DNA of 64,000 nt, taken from Millionella massiliensis. GTDB lineage: Bacteria > Bacteroidota > Bacteroidia > Bacteroidales > Rikenellaceae. Location: positions 2,278,246-2,342,245 of the forward strand of contig NZ_FNWD01000002.1 in NCBI RefSeq assembly GCF_900104655.1. Direction: 5' to 3'. Position 1 is the stretch's first letter; each line of letters starts with the position of its first letter. The position numbers and the translations under genes were made by a program. Shown piece by piece: positions 26,198 through 35,959 of this stretch. Under the pieces are notes generated by a model. It did no database searches. It had not been told where the DNA came from and saw nothing but the letters and a program-made list of their open reading frames with translations.

Positions 26198-27436
26198 ATG
26201 GAAACAATTAACCTGATCAACACATTCGCCGAGTTCAAGGAACTGAAAAACATCGACCGCGCCACGATGGTGAGCGTGCTGGAAGACGTGTTCCGCAACA
26301 TGCTGGTCAAGACCTACGGATCGGACGAGAACTTCGACATCATCATCAACACCGAGAGCGGCGACTTCGAGATCTGGCGCAACCGGCTGGTGATGGAGGA
26401 CGACGACGTGCTCGACGAAAACACCCAGATCAGCCTGAGCGACGCCCGTAAGATCGACCCCACCTACGAAGTGGGCGAAGAGGTCGCCACCGAAGTCAAA
26501 TTCTCGGACTTCGGCCGCCGCAGCGTGCTGGCCATCCGCCAGAACCTCGCCTCGCGCATCATGGACCTCGAAAAGGCCAACCTCTTCCAGAAATACACCG
26601 AACGCGTCGGCGAAATCATCACCGGCGAAGTCTATCAGGTGTGGAAACGCGAAATCCTCGTGCTCGACGACGAAGACAACGAACTGCTGCTCCCCAAATC
26701 GGAACAGATCCCCAGCGACTTCTTCCGCAAGGGCGATACTGTTCGGGCCATCGTCTCGAAAGTCGAGATGATCAACAACTCGCCCAAGATCATCCTTTCG
26801 CGTACCGCTCCCGAATTCCTGCAGCGGCTCTTCGAACTCGAAGTACCCGAAATCTTTGACGGACTGATCACCATCAAGAAGATCGTCCGCATCCCCGGCG
26901 AACGCGCCAAAGTGGCCGTCGAATCCTACGACGAACGCATCGACCCCGTGGGCGCCTGCGTCGGCGTCAAAGGGTCGCGTATCTACGGCATCGTCAAGGA
27001 GCTGCGCAACGAAAATATCGACGTGGTGAACTACACCTCGAACCCCAGCCTGATGATTCAGCGCGCGCTGAACCCCGCCAAGGTGCTTTCGATCGACGTC
27101 AACGAAGAGACCAAAACCGCAGAAGTACACCTCAAACCCAGCGAAATTTCGCTGGCTATCGGTAAGGGCGGTCTGAACATCCGTCTGGCCAGCATGCTGA
27201 CCGGCTACGACATCGACGTCTATCGCGAAACCGGCGAAGAGGACGAAGAAGACGTAGACCTGACCGAATTCACCGACGAAATCGAACCCTGGATCATCGA
27301 GCAGTTCAAGAAGATCGGTCTCGACACCGCCAAACGTGTCCTGGCCCAGAGTCCCGACGATCTGGCCAAACGGACCGACCTGGAGATGGAAACCATCCAG
27401 GAAGTACTCCGGATCCTCCGCGCCGAATTCGAATAG
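26198..27436 (+). CDS. nusA: Transcription termination/antitermination factor NusA
   Basis: NusA binds RNA polymerase and nascent RNA and modulates pausing, termination and antitermination. The 412-residue protein has the N-terminal RNAP-binding domain (about 1-125), an S1 domain (about 133-200, with LLLPKSEQIPSDFFRKGD), then KH1 and KH2 (about 200-345, with VGACVGVKGSRI and ISLAIGKGGLNIRLA). A short C-terminal helical segment (about 360-412) ends the protein; it lacks the acidic repeats of E. coli. Start at ATG 26198 follows rimP by 72 bases. Confidence 0.97.
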   Translation: METINLINTFAEFKELKNIDRATMVSVLEDVFRNMLVKTYGSDENFDIIINTESGDFEIWRNRLVMEDDDVLDENTQISLSDARKIDPTYEVGEEVATEVKFSDFGRRSVLAIRQNLASRIMDLEKANLFQKYTERVGEIITGEVYQVWKREILVLDDEDNELLLPKSEQIPSDFFRKGDTVRAIVSKVEMINNSPKIILSRTAPEFLQRLFELEVPEIFDGLITIKKIVRIPGERAKVAVESYDERIDPVGACVGVKGSRIYGIVKELRNENIDVVNYTSNPSLMIQRALNPAKVLSIDVNEETKTAEVHLKPSEISLAIGKGGLNIRLASMLTGYDIDVYRETGEEDEEDVDLTEFTDEIEPWIIEQFKKIGLDTAKRVLAQSPDDLAKRTDLEMETIQEVLRILRAEFE

Positions 27437-27618
27437 TCGGGCGGACACTAACCGCAGAGGCCTCACCCCGCACAGACCGGCGTGAACCGGTCCCGTCCCG
27501 GAAGCATGAAGGCTTCTCGTAACCACTCTCCGTCTCCGCACCCCGTGCGGCCGGAAATTCCCATAAGGCAACCGGGCCGATAATCCGGTAAAACCTAAAA
27601 CAGAGGAAAGACAGATAC
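27437..27618 (+). other. Structured spacer between nusA and infB
   Basis: 182 bases inside the operon containing four small stems: GACCGG/CCGGTC (27475-27492), GAAGC/GCTTC (27501-27516), CCGCAC/GTGCGG (27536-27550) and ACCGG/CCGGT (27571-27589). It is C-rich, unlike other spacers. No small frame is convincing. Confidence 0.5.
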
Positions 27619-30489
27619 ATGGCAGCAGAGAAACAGACAAAAGTCAGATTGAGCGGCGTCGCACGTGAGTACAACGTCGGTCAGGGAACCATCGTAGAGT
27701 TCCTGGAGAAGAAGGGCATCAAAGTGGAGCACGGTCCCAGTACCATACTCGACCCGCATGCCGTCGAACTCATCCGCAACGAGTTCGGTGGAAAAGGTGT
27801 GGAGAAAGTCAACATTCGGGAGAAGATCAAACCCGTCAAGGAGAGCGTCTCGCTGCGCGATAACGAAGTTGCTTCGGCCAGCGCCAAAGAGGCTGAAAAG
27901 GACGAAGAGGTCGTGAACGTGAAAACCAACTCCGTTTTCTCCACCCCCGTCGAAACCCTCAGCGGACCGAAAATCATCGGGAAGCTCGATCTGAACAAGA
28001 AAAAACCGGCACCCGCACCCAAGGCTCCCGTTTCGGAAAGTCGTCCCGTAGCTCCTGCGGCGCCCGCCGCTGCGGAGAAACCCGCCGTTGCCGCAACCGA
28101 ACCCGTGAAGACACCGGCTGCTGCCCAACCCGTACAACCCTCGGTTGCTGCCCCTGAGGCTCCCGCGGCACCTGCCGCACCGGCCGCTTCGCAGAGCGTC
28201 GCCGCGCAAAAACCGGCCGAACAGCCTGCGGCTCCGGCTCCCGAACGGAAAGAGGTCGAAGTGTTCCGAGCCAATGACGATGCCAACAAACTGACCGGGC
28301 CGAAAATCCTCGGCAAGATCGAGTTGCCCGCCTCCTACGACCGCGGTCGTGGCGGCGAACGCGGCAAACGTAACCGCATCAAGAAAGGTAAAGTCGACGT
28401 AGCCAATACCCCCGGTACTTCGCGTCCCGCCGGAGGCGGTAACAACAACGGCGGCGGAAATGGCGCGAACAATCGCGGCGGCAACAATGCCGGAGGCCGT
28501 TTCGGCGGTAACAACAACGCCGGTGGCGGCCGTAACAACCGCGGCAACAACCGTGGCCCGAAACCCGTCGTAAAACAGGAAGTCAGCGACGAAGATGTAC
28601 AAAAACAGATTAAGGAGACCCTTGCCCGCCTGACCTCGAAAGGTAAAGGCAGCAAGAGCGCCAAATACCGTCGCGACAAACGCGAAGCCATCCACGGACG
28701 TATGGCCGAAGAGATGGAACAGCAGGAACGCGAAAAGAGCATCCTTAAAGTCACCGAATTCGTGACCGTCAGCGAGCTGGCCACCATGATGGACGTACCC
28801 GTGACCGAAGTGATCACGGCCTGCATGAACCTCGGTCTGATGGTTTCGATCAACCAGCGTCTCGACGCCGAAGCGCTCGTGATCGTGGCCGAAGAGTTCG
28901 GCTTCAAGGTCGAATTCGTGACGGTCGACATCCAGGAGGCCATCGAAGAGGAGGCCGACAAACCCGAAGACCTGTTGCCCCGTCCGCCGATCGTTACCGT
29001 CATGGGTCACGTCGACCACGGTAAAACCTCGCTGCTCGACTACATCCGCAAGACCAACGTCATCGAAGGCGAGGCCGGCGGTATCACCCAGCACATCGGT
29101 GCATACAGCGTGAAGATGGAAGACGGCCGTCGCATCACCTTCCTCGACACGCCCGGTCACGAGGCCTTTACCGCCATGCGTGCCCGTGGTGCGAAAGTGA
29201 CCGACGTGGCGATCATTATCATCGCTGCCGACGACAACGTCATGCCGCAGACCGTCGAAGCCATCAACCACGCTCAGGCTGCCGGTGTGCCGATCGTTTT
29301 CGCCATCAACAAGATCGATAAACCCGGCGCCAACCCCGAAAAGATCAAGGAAGAGCTGGCCAACATGAATTACCTGGTCGAAGACTGGGGCGGCAAGTAC
29401 CAGTCGCAGGATATTGCGGCCAAGAAGGGGATTAACGTCGACAAACTGCTCGAAAAGGTACTGCTCGAAGCCGAATTGCTCGATCTGAAGGCCAACCCCA
29501 ACAAACGGGCATCGGGTACCGTCATCGAATCCTCGCTCGACAAGGGGCGCGGCTATGTGGCCACGGTGCTGGTCAACGCCGGAACCCTGCGTGTGGGTGA
29601 CGTGATGCTCTCCGGTACCTACTCCGGTCGTGTCAAGGCCATGTTCAACGAACGCGGCCAGAAGGTGCAGAAAGCCGGTCCGGCTACCCCCGTACTGGTG
29701 CTCGGTCTGAACGGTGCTCCCCAGGCCGGTGACAACTTCAACGTGATGGAAGACGACAAATCCGCCCGCGAAATCGCCAACAAACGCGAACAGCTCCAGC
29801 GGATGCAAGGCCTCCGGACCCAGAAACACATTACCCTCGACGAAATCGGTCGTCGTATCGCCGTCGGCAACTTCAAGGAACTCAACCTGATTATCAAGGG
29901 TGACGTGGACGGCTCGATCGAAGCGCTGACCGACTCGCTCGTGAAACTCTCGACCGAAGAGGTACAGGTCAACGTGATCCACAAGGCCGTCGGCCCGATC
30001 TCCGAAAGCGATATTCTGCTGGCCGCAGCCTCCAACGCCGTGATCGTCGGCTTCCAGGTACGCCCCTCGGCATCGGCCCGCAGACTGGCTGAAAAAGAGG
30101 AGATCGAAATCCGTCTCTACTCCATCATCTACGATGCCATCAACGAAATCAAGGATGCCATCGAGGGGATGCTGGCGCCCGAGACCAAAGAGGAGATCAC
30201 CTGCTCGGTCGAAGTTATGGAGATCTTCCGTATCAGCCGTGTCGGTACGGTTGCCGGCTGTCTCGTGCGCGAAGGGAAAATCACCCGCAGCGCCTCGGTA
30301 CGTGTCATCCGCGACGGTATCGTGGTCTATACCGGGAAACTCGGCTCGCTCAAACGTTTCAAGGACGACGTCAAGGAGGTCGGCCCGAATATGGAGTGCG
30401 GTCTGAACATCGAAAACTACAACGATATCAAAGTCGGCGACATCATCGAAGGTTACGAACAGGTCGAAGTGGCCCGCAAATTGTCGTAA
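27619..30489 (+). CDS. infB: Translation initiation factor IF-2
   Basis: IF-2 is the GTPase that brings initiator tRNA to the ribosome. The 956-residue protein starts with an IF2-N type helix domain (1-55; [21 protein letters not shown]). A long Ala/Pro/Glu-rich region and a Gly/Asn-rich stretch (about 271-313, made of G, N and R) come next. The GTPase domain holds GHVDHGKTS (about 462-470), DTPGHEAF and NKID. Domains II-IV complete the protein to residue 956. The Gly/Asn/Arg segment is compositionally odd for a core factor. It closes the rimP operon. Confidence 0.98.
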   Translation: MAAEKQTKVRLSGVAREYNVGQGTIVEFLEKKGIKVEHGPSTILDPHAVELIRNEFGGKGVEKVNIREKIKPVKESVSLRDNEVASASAKEAEKDEEVVNVKTNSVFSTPVETLSGPKIIGKLDLNKKKPAPAPKAPVSESRPVAPAAPAAAEKPAVAATEPVKTPAAAQPVQPSVAAPEAPAAPAAPAASQSVAAQKPAEQPAAPAPERKEVEVFRANDDANKLTGPKILGKIELPASYDRGRGGERGKRNRIKKGKVDVANTPGTSRPAGGGNNNGGGNGANNRGGNNAGGRFGGNNNAGGGRNNRGNNRGPKPVVKQEVSDEDVQKQIKETLARLTSKGKGSKSAKYRRDKREAIHGRMAEEMEQQEREKSILKVTEFVTVSELATMMDVPVTEVITACMNLGLMVSINQRLDAEALVIVAEEFGFKVEFVTVDIQEAIEEEADKPEDLLPRPPIVTVMGHVDHGKTSLLDYIRKTNVIEGEAGGITQHIGAYSVKMEDGRRITFLDTPGHEAFTAMRARGAKVTDVAIIIIAADDNVMPQTVEAINHAQAAGVPIVFAINKIDKPGANPEKIKEELANMNYLVEDWGGKYQSQDIAAKKGINVDKLLEKVLLEAELLDLKANPNKRASGTVIESSLDKGRGYVATVLVNAGTLRVGDVMLSGTYSGRVKAMFNERGQKVQKAGPATPVLVLGLNGAPQAGDNFNVMEDDKSAREIANKREQLQRMQGLRTQKHITLDEIGRRIAVGNFKELNLIIKGDVDGSIEALTDSLVKLSTEEVQVNVIHKAVGPISESDILLAAASNAVIVGFQVRPSASARRLAEKEEIEIRLYSIIYDAINEIKDAIEGMLAPETKEEITCSVEVMEIFRISRVGTVAGCLVREGKITRSASVRVIRDGIVVYTGKLGSLKRFKDDVKEVGPNMECGLNIENYNDIKVGDIIEGYEQVEVARKLS

Positions 30490-30509
30490 CCCGAGGCTGT
30501 AGCGCCCGT

Positions 30510-30547
30510 AGTAGCGGCCGTTTCCCATCAAGGAAACGGCCGCTACT
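30510..30547 (+). terminator. Strong hairpin after infB
   Basis: 16-bp perfect arms AGTAGCGGCCGTTTCC (30510-30525) and GGAAACGGCCGCTACT (30532-30547), 6-nt loop, 21 bases after the stop. There is no U tract on either strand, so it may act as an mRNA 3' protector rather than a classical terminator. Confidence 0.6.
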
Positions 30548-30748
30548 GCTACAAACGGGATGTACTGAGGCTTCCCGGGGATCGCGGCAGCAGGCATGTA
30601 GCGGCGAACAGCAGGTTCAGGAGCTAAACCCTGTGGCGGGGGGCGGCTAAAAGTATCTTTAATGTTGTATGGCCTACAAAATTAGTGTGTTATTCTTGTT
30701 AAAGTGGTGTGTAATTTAGATTTACTGTAGTGATATTTATGATGGATG

Positions 30749-30786
30749 TTTTGTGTGTTTATTTTTTTTTTTTTTTTGTATATTTG
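30749..30786 (+). promoter_or_regulatory. Promoter with T16 spacer tract (possible phase switch)
   Basis: TTTTG (30749-30753) and TATATTTG (30779-30786) are good -33 and -7 elements, but the spacer is 25 nt instead of 19-20. The spacer contains an uninterrupted run of 16 T (30762-30777). Loss of 5-6 T would restore normal spacing. The surrounding 30650-30820 is markedly AT-rich. It faces the operon 30827-33736. Confidence 0.55.
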
Positions 30787-30826
30787 ATACGTCAACCATT
30801 AAAATTAATAGTTATAAAAACATGTT

Positions 30827-31567
30827 TTGTTTTTCATTCTCGTTGCGACCATAGTTGCAACGTCAATGCTGGGACTTTCCTGTAGTAAGGAAGAAATGTC
30901 GCAGAGACCCGGGGATGAAAAGTATGAACGGATCGGGCAGTTGCACAACGAGGGACTGGATTTTGTGCTCGATCGCCTTTCTGCCAGCCAGACGAAAGGT
31001 GGCAGCGGACTGACGCGAGAGCAGGCCATGGCTGTGGTTATGGAGGCGGTGACTGCTTATCTGGAGAATCACGGAATACCAACAGACCAAGTGAGGCCGG
31101 AAGTGTATTGTGGCGAAGAATATGACGGAGCGGGTCTGACGGACGAACAAAAGGAACTCTACGATGAGTTGATCGGGGCGATCAGGGATCCGCTGCTGGA
31201 TTATGAGAGCACGCAAAAGGCCGTCAGCCTGGTCGAGGCCCGTGTCGCTGCAGCCTTGCCCACCCAGGAGGCGGAACCGCTGCTGTGCGGGATTGCCGTC
31301 GCGCGATACTCTATGGAGTATTGGTACAACCATGCTGACGAATGGGAATTGTTAGCGGGACTGGATAATCTGGCATACCAGCCTATGACGAAGGCGGTAA
31401 CTCCGGAAAGCGACGAAGACGATCTGTCGTGGAAAGATTTGGTGGAGGCTGATGCAGGCGGCGCTGTTGTCGGGGCTATTGCGGGGGGAGGAGCAGGCGC
31501 CCTGGCGGGAGGTCTGACGGCCTCGGCTGCCGACGGAGTGGGACAATTGATTGATAAAATATTGTAA
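30827..31567 (+). CDS. Lipoprotein with C-terminal glycine-zipper segment
   Basis: Unrecognised 246-residue protein. A hydrophobic leader ends in LGLSC (C19), followed by SKEE, a lipobox. The central part is acidic and helical with one internal Cys pair region (EVYCGEEYDG, PLLCGIAVARY). The end (about 209-235) is a Gly/Ala-rich hydrophobic helix with GxxxG spacing (GGAVVGAIAGGGAGALAGG), as in membrane-inserting zipper peptides and some bacteriocins. The frame must start at TTG 30827 or ATG 30866; ATG 30822 is one base out of frame, and an extra T would connect it. The leader lacks basic residues. It is first of a three-gene operon. Confidence 0.65.
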   Translation: MFFILVATIVATSMLGLSCSKEEMSQRPGDEKYERIGQLHNEGLDFVLDRLSASQTKGGSGLTREQAMAVVMEAVTAYLENHGIPTDQVRPEVYCGEEYDGAGLTDEQKELYDELIGAIRDPLLDYESTQKAVSLVEARVAAALPTQEAEPLLCGIAVARYSMEYWYNHADEWELLAGLDNLAYQPMTKAVTPESDEDDLSWKDLVEADAGGAVVGAIAGGGAGALAGGLTASAADGVGQLIDKIL

Positions 31568-32053
31568 ATGGGAATGGCACGTATAATAAAATATGACATT
31601 GCGAATGCTTTGTTATGCAGCTTTATGCTGGCAATGTTTATCGCAGATGCGATTAAGGATTACGACCCGTCGGAGGAGTTTTATCTCCTCAAGAGAGCGA
31701 TCAGCATATCCGTCGCTATGATGGTTCTTGTGCTGATTGAGAAATGGATTTATCGCCGCGGAAAAAAGAAAATAGAGCGACTGACTGTCGAAAAAAGGGA
31801 AACCGCTTTGGCCCGGCCTTCGAAAAGGAGATATTGGCTCATGGCAGCCGCGCTGTTCCTGGTTTCGGTCGCAAGTTTCGCATGGGGCGCGTGGAGTGCG
31901 AACGACTCGGACGCATTGCGTAGAGTGTGGCTGGCGGCATTGACAGACTGGTCGTTGTTGATCGTTTTCAGCGGGGTGGTATATTGGTGGTTCTGGATGC
32001 GTAAGGGTCGCAATCCGCAGGATGAATCCGATGTTGCGGATCGTCGCGTATAG
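31568..32053 (+). CDS. Small four-helix membrane protein, unknown
   Basis: 161 residues beginning directly after the preceding stop codon with no gap. Four hydrophobic segments are visible at about 13-30, 44-61, 88-107 and 122-146. Basic loops (WIYRRGKKKIERL, RPSKRRYW) and the basic tail mark the likely cytoplasmic sides. No catalytic motif or family is recognised. The tight spacing to both neighbours suggests it works with the upstream lipoprotein and the downstream ligase-like protein, for example as an accessory or immunity-type membrane protein; this is inference. Confidence 0.65.
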   Translation: MGMARIIKYDIANALLCSFMLAMFIADAIKDYDPSEEFYLLKRAISISVAMMVLVLIEKWIYRRGKKKIERLTVEKRETALARPSKRRYWLMAAALFLVSVASFAWGAWSANDSDALRRVWLAALTDWSLLIVFSGVVYWWFWMRKGRNPQDESDVADRRV

Positions 32054-32056
32054 CCT

Positions 32057-33736
32057 ATGGCGTTTCTGTTGTTCGTTGTTCTCCTGTCGGCTCCTTTCCT
32101 GTCCGGGTGGGACGAAACCTACTCCCTCGGATATGCGAAGGAGCTGGCTTTTTGTGTGCTTAGCTTAATTCTGGTCTGTACGGCGCTGGTTCGCCGCCGG
32201 GAATGGCCGATACGGATCTATGACGTCGGCGCTCTTCTTCTGTTGGCTGCCATCGTTTCCAATCCGCGTTTTTGGGATAACGGGGCTTACCTGTCCGTCG
32301 CTTTCGTTCTGATCGGTTGGTCGGCGACCAGGCTCCGATGGACGCGGGCGACGCTCTACGCGATTGTCGTGGCCGGAACCATCCACGCCCTGATGAGCCT
32401 TGGGCGGATTGTCCTGCTTCCCCCGCCGCCTCTGAAAGGAGTTATGGGAAATTCTGGTGTTATGGGGGTCGATTTGGCATTGATTGTGCCTGTAGCTTTA
32501 GGTCTGGCGTTCGTCGAACGCCGAAAATGGCAAAAGGGGGTGGCGGGTGTCGTTGCCGTTGTGATGTTTGTCGCGTTGGCGCTTACCCGTTCGAGAACGG
32601 CATTGTTAGCCTGTCTGGGCGGTATGGCCTGTTTGCTTTGGCATTATGTCCCGTTTCGGATTTTCGTACAACGATGCCTCGATACGCGTTTCAGACGGTT
32701 TGTCGCGGGCGCGGCAATAGTTACGGCTGTTATTGTCGGAAGTGTCGTTCTGTTAAGTTATCGGACCGGGTCGGTCAACGGTCGGATGCTGATCTATCGG
32801 GTTACGGTCGAAATGATAATGGACAAACCGTTGCTCGGACATGGATACGATACATTTGCGGCCCGGTATCCCGATTACCAGGCCGCTTTTTTCGTCCGTC
32901 ACCCGAACAGTCCGCTGGCGATTTATGCGGATAATACGAAGGTCGGTTTCAACGAATACCTGCACATCGCCGCCGAATCCGGTTTGGTGGGGCTGGCGGT
33001 TGTCATCGGGTTGATTATCGCATTGTTTCGGATCCCCGGCACGGGAAAACCGATTGCCGTTCTGTGTCGGGGATCGCTTGTCGCTTTGCTGATAGCGGCC
33101 TGTTTTTCCTATCCGTTACGTCGGTACGAAACGTTATTGGTTGTTACGTTATTGGTCGGGATGTTGGCCGCGCAGGACGATCGGGCGATCTGCGTTCTTC
33201 CCCGATGGGTCGGTTGGGGCTTCGTCCCTTTATTGTTCTGGTTTTATGTCGATTTCAGTACTCTTATATACAAACAAGCCGAAGGCTATTCGCTATGGCA
33301 GCAGGCTCGGAGCGGAGAACGGTCGGTGGATGAGCGGTGGCTGATATACGAAAAGGCGAGTGCCCGACTGGCGCACCATCTCCCGTTTCTTTGCAATTAT
33401 GCGGTCGTTCTCTCTGCGTCGGGAGAAGTAGAGCGAGGAAATGTCTTGTTCAGCCGGGCATTTCTTTATATGAATACCTCTGAGTTGCAGGTCATGGTCG
33501 GGGCGAACGATGAACGCGCGGGCAGGCCGAACGATGCGGAAATACGTTATCTTCGAGCCTGGAACATGGTGCCAAACCGTTTTTATCCGCTTTACCGTCT
33601 GATGATGCTGTATCAAAAACAGAAAGATACGGCACGAATGCGCCGCACTGCATGTGCGATACTGGCGAAGAAGGTCAAGATACCGTCGTACACGGTTCGA
33701 CGGATACGGGAGGAGGCTGCTCGGCTGCTCGAATAA
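32057..33736 (+). CDS. O-antigen ligase-like (Wzy_C/O-oligosaccharyltransferase) membrane protein
   Basis: A 559-residue polytopic membrane protein starting 3 bases after the previous stop. About eleven helices fill residues 1-415. The Wzy_C-type core shows ALTRSRTALLACLGG (about 174-188) and a large periplasmic loop with GRMLIYRVTVEMIMDKPLLG, GHGYDTFAARYP and FNEYLHIAAESGLVGLAVV (about 297-315; the histidine typical of WaaL/PglL enzymes). The soluble tail (about 425-559) looks like TPR helices (AEIRYLRAWNMVP). Such enzymes transfer lipid-linked glycans to lipid A core or to proteins. Its codon choice differs from neighbouring housekeeping genes, suggesting acquisition. Confidence 0.8.
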   Translation: MAFLLFVVLLSAPFLSGWDETYSLGYAKELAFCVLSLILVCTALVRRREWPIRIYDVGALLLLAAIVSNPRFWDNGAYLSVAFVLIGWSATRLRWTRATLYAIVVAGTIHALMSLGRIVLLPPPPLKGVMGNSGVMGVDLALIVPVALGLAFVERRKWQKGVAGVVAVVMFVALALTRSRTALLACLGGMACLLWHYVPFRIFVQRCLDTRFRRFVAGAAIVTAVIVGSVVLLSYRTGSVNGRMLIYRVTVEMIMDKPLLGHGYDTFAARYPDYQAAFFVRHPNSPLAIYADNTKVGFNEYLHIAAESGLVGLAVVIGLIIALFRIPGTGKPIAVLCRGSLVALLIAACFSYPLRRYETLLVVTLLVGMLAAQDDRAICVLPRWVGWGFVPLLFWFYVDFSTLIYKQAEGYSLWQQARSGERSVDERWLIYEKASARLAHHLPFLCNYAVVLSASGEVERGNVLFSRAFLYMNTSELQVMVGANDERAGRPNDAEIRYLRAWNMVPNRFYPLYRLMMLYQKQKDTARMRRTACAILAKKVKIPSYTVRRIREEAARLLE

Positions 33737-33869
33737 TGCCTGCGGCTTCTTAGCACGTCTGCCGACTCTCTGCGCGCGATTGTTTTATCTGAAGAGTGAT
33801 GTCTGCAAATGTTTGCATGGAGAGTGTAAATAAAGTTTGTATTTTCGCGTTACGAAAACAATACCGACC

Positions 33870-35405
33870 ATGAACAACAGACCTGTCAGAGTTCGCTTCG
33901 CACCCAGTCCCACGGGACCCCTCCACATGGGCGGCGTGCGCACCGCGTTATACAACTACCTTTTTGCCCGTCAGCACGGCGGAGCCTTCCTGCTTCGTAT
34001 CGAAGATACCGACTCGAACCGCTTCGTCCCCGGAGCCGAGGAGTACATCATCGAATCGCTGAAATGGTGCGGCATCGAGGTGGACGAAGGTGTCGGCGTT
34101 GGCGGCCCCCATGCCCCCTATCGCCAGAGCGAACGGCGTGAAATCTACCTCAAATATGCCGAGCAGTTGGTTCGCGACGGCTGGGCCTACTACGCATTCG
34201 ATACACCGGAGGAGCTCGACGCCATCCGCAAGAAGTATGAGTCGCGCGGCGAAACCTTTGCCTACAACTATGCCGTTCGTACCCGGCTGGCCACTTCGCT
34301 GGCACTGCCTGCCGAGGAAGTGGAAGCACGGATTGCCCGCGGAGACCAGTGGACCATCCGGTTCCGGATGCCCGAAAACGAGCAGATCGAGATGGACGAC
34401 ATGATTCGCGGTCACGTGACCGTCAACAGTTCGACCCTCGACGACAAGGTGCTGTACAAATCGGTCGATCAGCTGCCGACCTACCACCTGGCCAACATCG
34501 TGGATGACTACTTGATGGAGATTACCCACGTGATCCGCGGCGAAGAGTGGCTGCCGTCGCTGCCGCTGCACGTGATGCTTTACCGTGCTTTCGGCTGGAC
34601 GGATCGTATGCCGCAGTTTGCCCACCTGCCGCTGCTGCTCAAACCGACCGGTGGTGGCAAACTCAGCAAGCGTGACGGCGACAAGCTCGGTTTCCCGGTC
34701 TTTCCGCTGCAGTGGAAACCGCAGGACGGCGGCGAAGGGGCACGCGGCTATCGCGAGGACGGTTACTTCCCCGAAGCCTTCGTGAACCTGCTGGCACTGC
34801 TGGGTTGGAACCCGGGGAATGACCACTCGGAGATCCTCTCGATGCCGGAGCTGATCGAACTCTTCTCGCTTGAAAAGGTGAGCAAGTCGGGTGCACGTTT
34901 CGACCCCGAAAAGGCCAAATGGTTCAACGCACAATACCTGCATCGCAAGTCGAACGCCGAACTGGCCGCGCTCTTCATCCCCGTGCTGGCCGAAAAGGGT
35001 CATGCCGATGTGCCGGTTGAGAAGGTGGAACGGATCATGGGGCTGGTGAAGGAGCGAGCCACGTTCATTACCGACCTGTGGAACCTCTCGTGCTACTTCT
35101 TCGAGGCACCCGAATCGTACGACCCCAAGGCAGTGGCCAAGTTCTGGAAGGACGACAATCCCGAGCATGTGATGAATCTGCGTCACCAGCTGGAGGTGGT
35201 CGAAGATTTTACCGCTCCGGCACTGGAGGCCAAGGCCCATGCCTGGATCGAGGCCGAGGGGCTGCCGATGGGCAAAGTGATGAATACGTTGCGGCTGGCC
35301 GTGGTAGGCGCAAGCACCGGGGCCAACATGTTCGAGATTGCCGAGGTGATCGGACGGGCTGAGTTTGTGCGCCGTATCGAGCGTGCACACGAGGTGCTGG
35401 GTTAA
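33870..35405 (+). CDS. gltX: Glutamyl-tRNA synthetase
   Basis: GltX charges tRNA-Glu with glutamate. The 511-residue protein (from ATG 33870) has the class I HIGH-type motif in [22 protein letters not shown] (residues 8-29) and the KMSKS-type motif [14 protein letters not shown] (about 265-278). The C-terminal anticodon-binding helical domain begins near residue 370. An in-frame start at 33837 would add eleven residues ahead of the conserved [10 protein letters not shown] and is less likely. It has its own terminator at 35432-35473. Confidence 0.97.
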   Translation: MNNRPVRVRFAPSPTGPLHMGGVRTALYNYLFARQHGGAFLLRIEDTDSNRFVPGAEEYIIESLKWCGIEVDEGVGVGGPHAPYRQSERREIYLKYAEQLVRDGWAYYAFDTPEELDAIRKKYESRGETFAYNYAVRTRLATSLALPAEEVEARIARGDQWTIRFRMPENEQIEMDDMIRGHVTVNSSTLDDKVLYKSVDQLPTYHLANIVDDYLMEITHVIRGEEWLPSLPLHVMLYRAFGWTDRMPQFAHLPLLLKPTGGGKLSKRDGDKLGFPVFPLQWKPQDGGEGARGYREDGYFPEAFVNLLALLGWNPGNDHSEILSMPELIELFSLEKVSKSGARFDPEKAKWFNAQYLHRKSNAELAALFIPVLAEKGHADVPVEKVERIMGLVKERATFITDLWNLSCYFFEAPESYDPKAVAKFWKDDNPEHVMNLRHQLEVVEDFTAPALEAKAHAWIEAEGLPMGKVMNTLRLAVVGASTGANMFEIAEVIGRAEFVRRIERAHEVLG

Positions 35406-35431
35406 TCGGCCCGTAGGATATTTGTACAAGT

Positions 35432-35473
35432 GGCGTGTAACCGAATCTTGTTCGGTTACACGCCGCTCTTTTT
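35432..35473 (+). terminator. Terminator of gltX
   Basis: 14-bp arms GGCGTGTAACCGAA (35432-35445) and TTCGGTTACACGCC (35451-35464), 5-nt loop, then GCTCTTTTTG. Confidence 0.92.
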
Positions 35474-35959
35474 GATGCGGATCGCAGCGTAATGTCGTTG
35501 ATGATTAGGGGACGATTGCGTGGCATGGAAGTAGATAACGTCGGTGAAGATGGCAAAAACAAATAATGCAGCGTTTGGGGAATGATGGGCTGATGTGTTT
35601 GCCGGGGCAGACGGTGGTTGCGGTGTGTAACAGGGGTGTTGCGACGGAACGGGATAAGTACGGGATGCAAGTCGAACCTTGTGCGGAAAGGGGCTGATCG
35701 TTTGTCTTGGTTTATGATTCCTCGGCGTCATGAAAGATGTGGCTCTGCAGCACGAAAGGTATTCGAATCAGATCAAATTGTGTGGATGAACAGCAGTCTT
35801 TCGGAGTGTAATGTGTGGTGATGGAATAAAATTAGGTAAAATCGGGTGTGATTGTCTGAAAAAATCGTATATTTCGGAAAGAATATCCGTTTACGGGTGA
35901 TTCTTTCGGGTCGGATTTTGTGCGGGACTGTAACGTTTCACGCTAAAGATGACAGAAAT
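35474..35959. other. Intergenic region before the secreted orphan
   Basis: About 490 bases without a supported gene. G/T-rich on the plus strand; a TATATTTC near 35869 is the closest thing to a -7 box. Confidence 0.5.

Noticed and set aside
30510..30547. Hairpin after infB as attachment site or insertion-sequence end
   Set aside because: It is a simple 16-bp inverted repeat right after a gene, best explained as an mRNA 3' end structure; no target duplication is seen.
27595..30597. 1000-codon antisense frame over infB, and similar ones over clpB (44988-47717) and nusA (26144-27640)
   Set aside because: These arise from the codon bias of highly expressed GC-rich genes; the sense products are unmistakable IF-2, ClpB and NusA.
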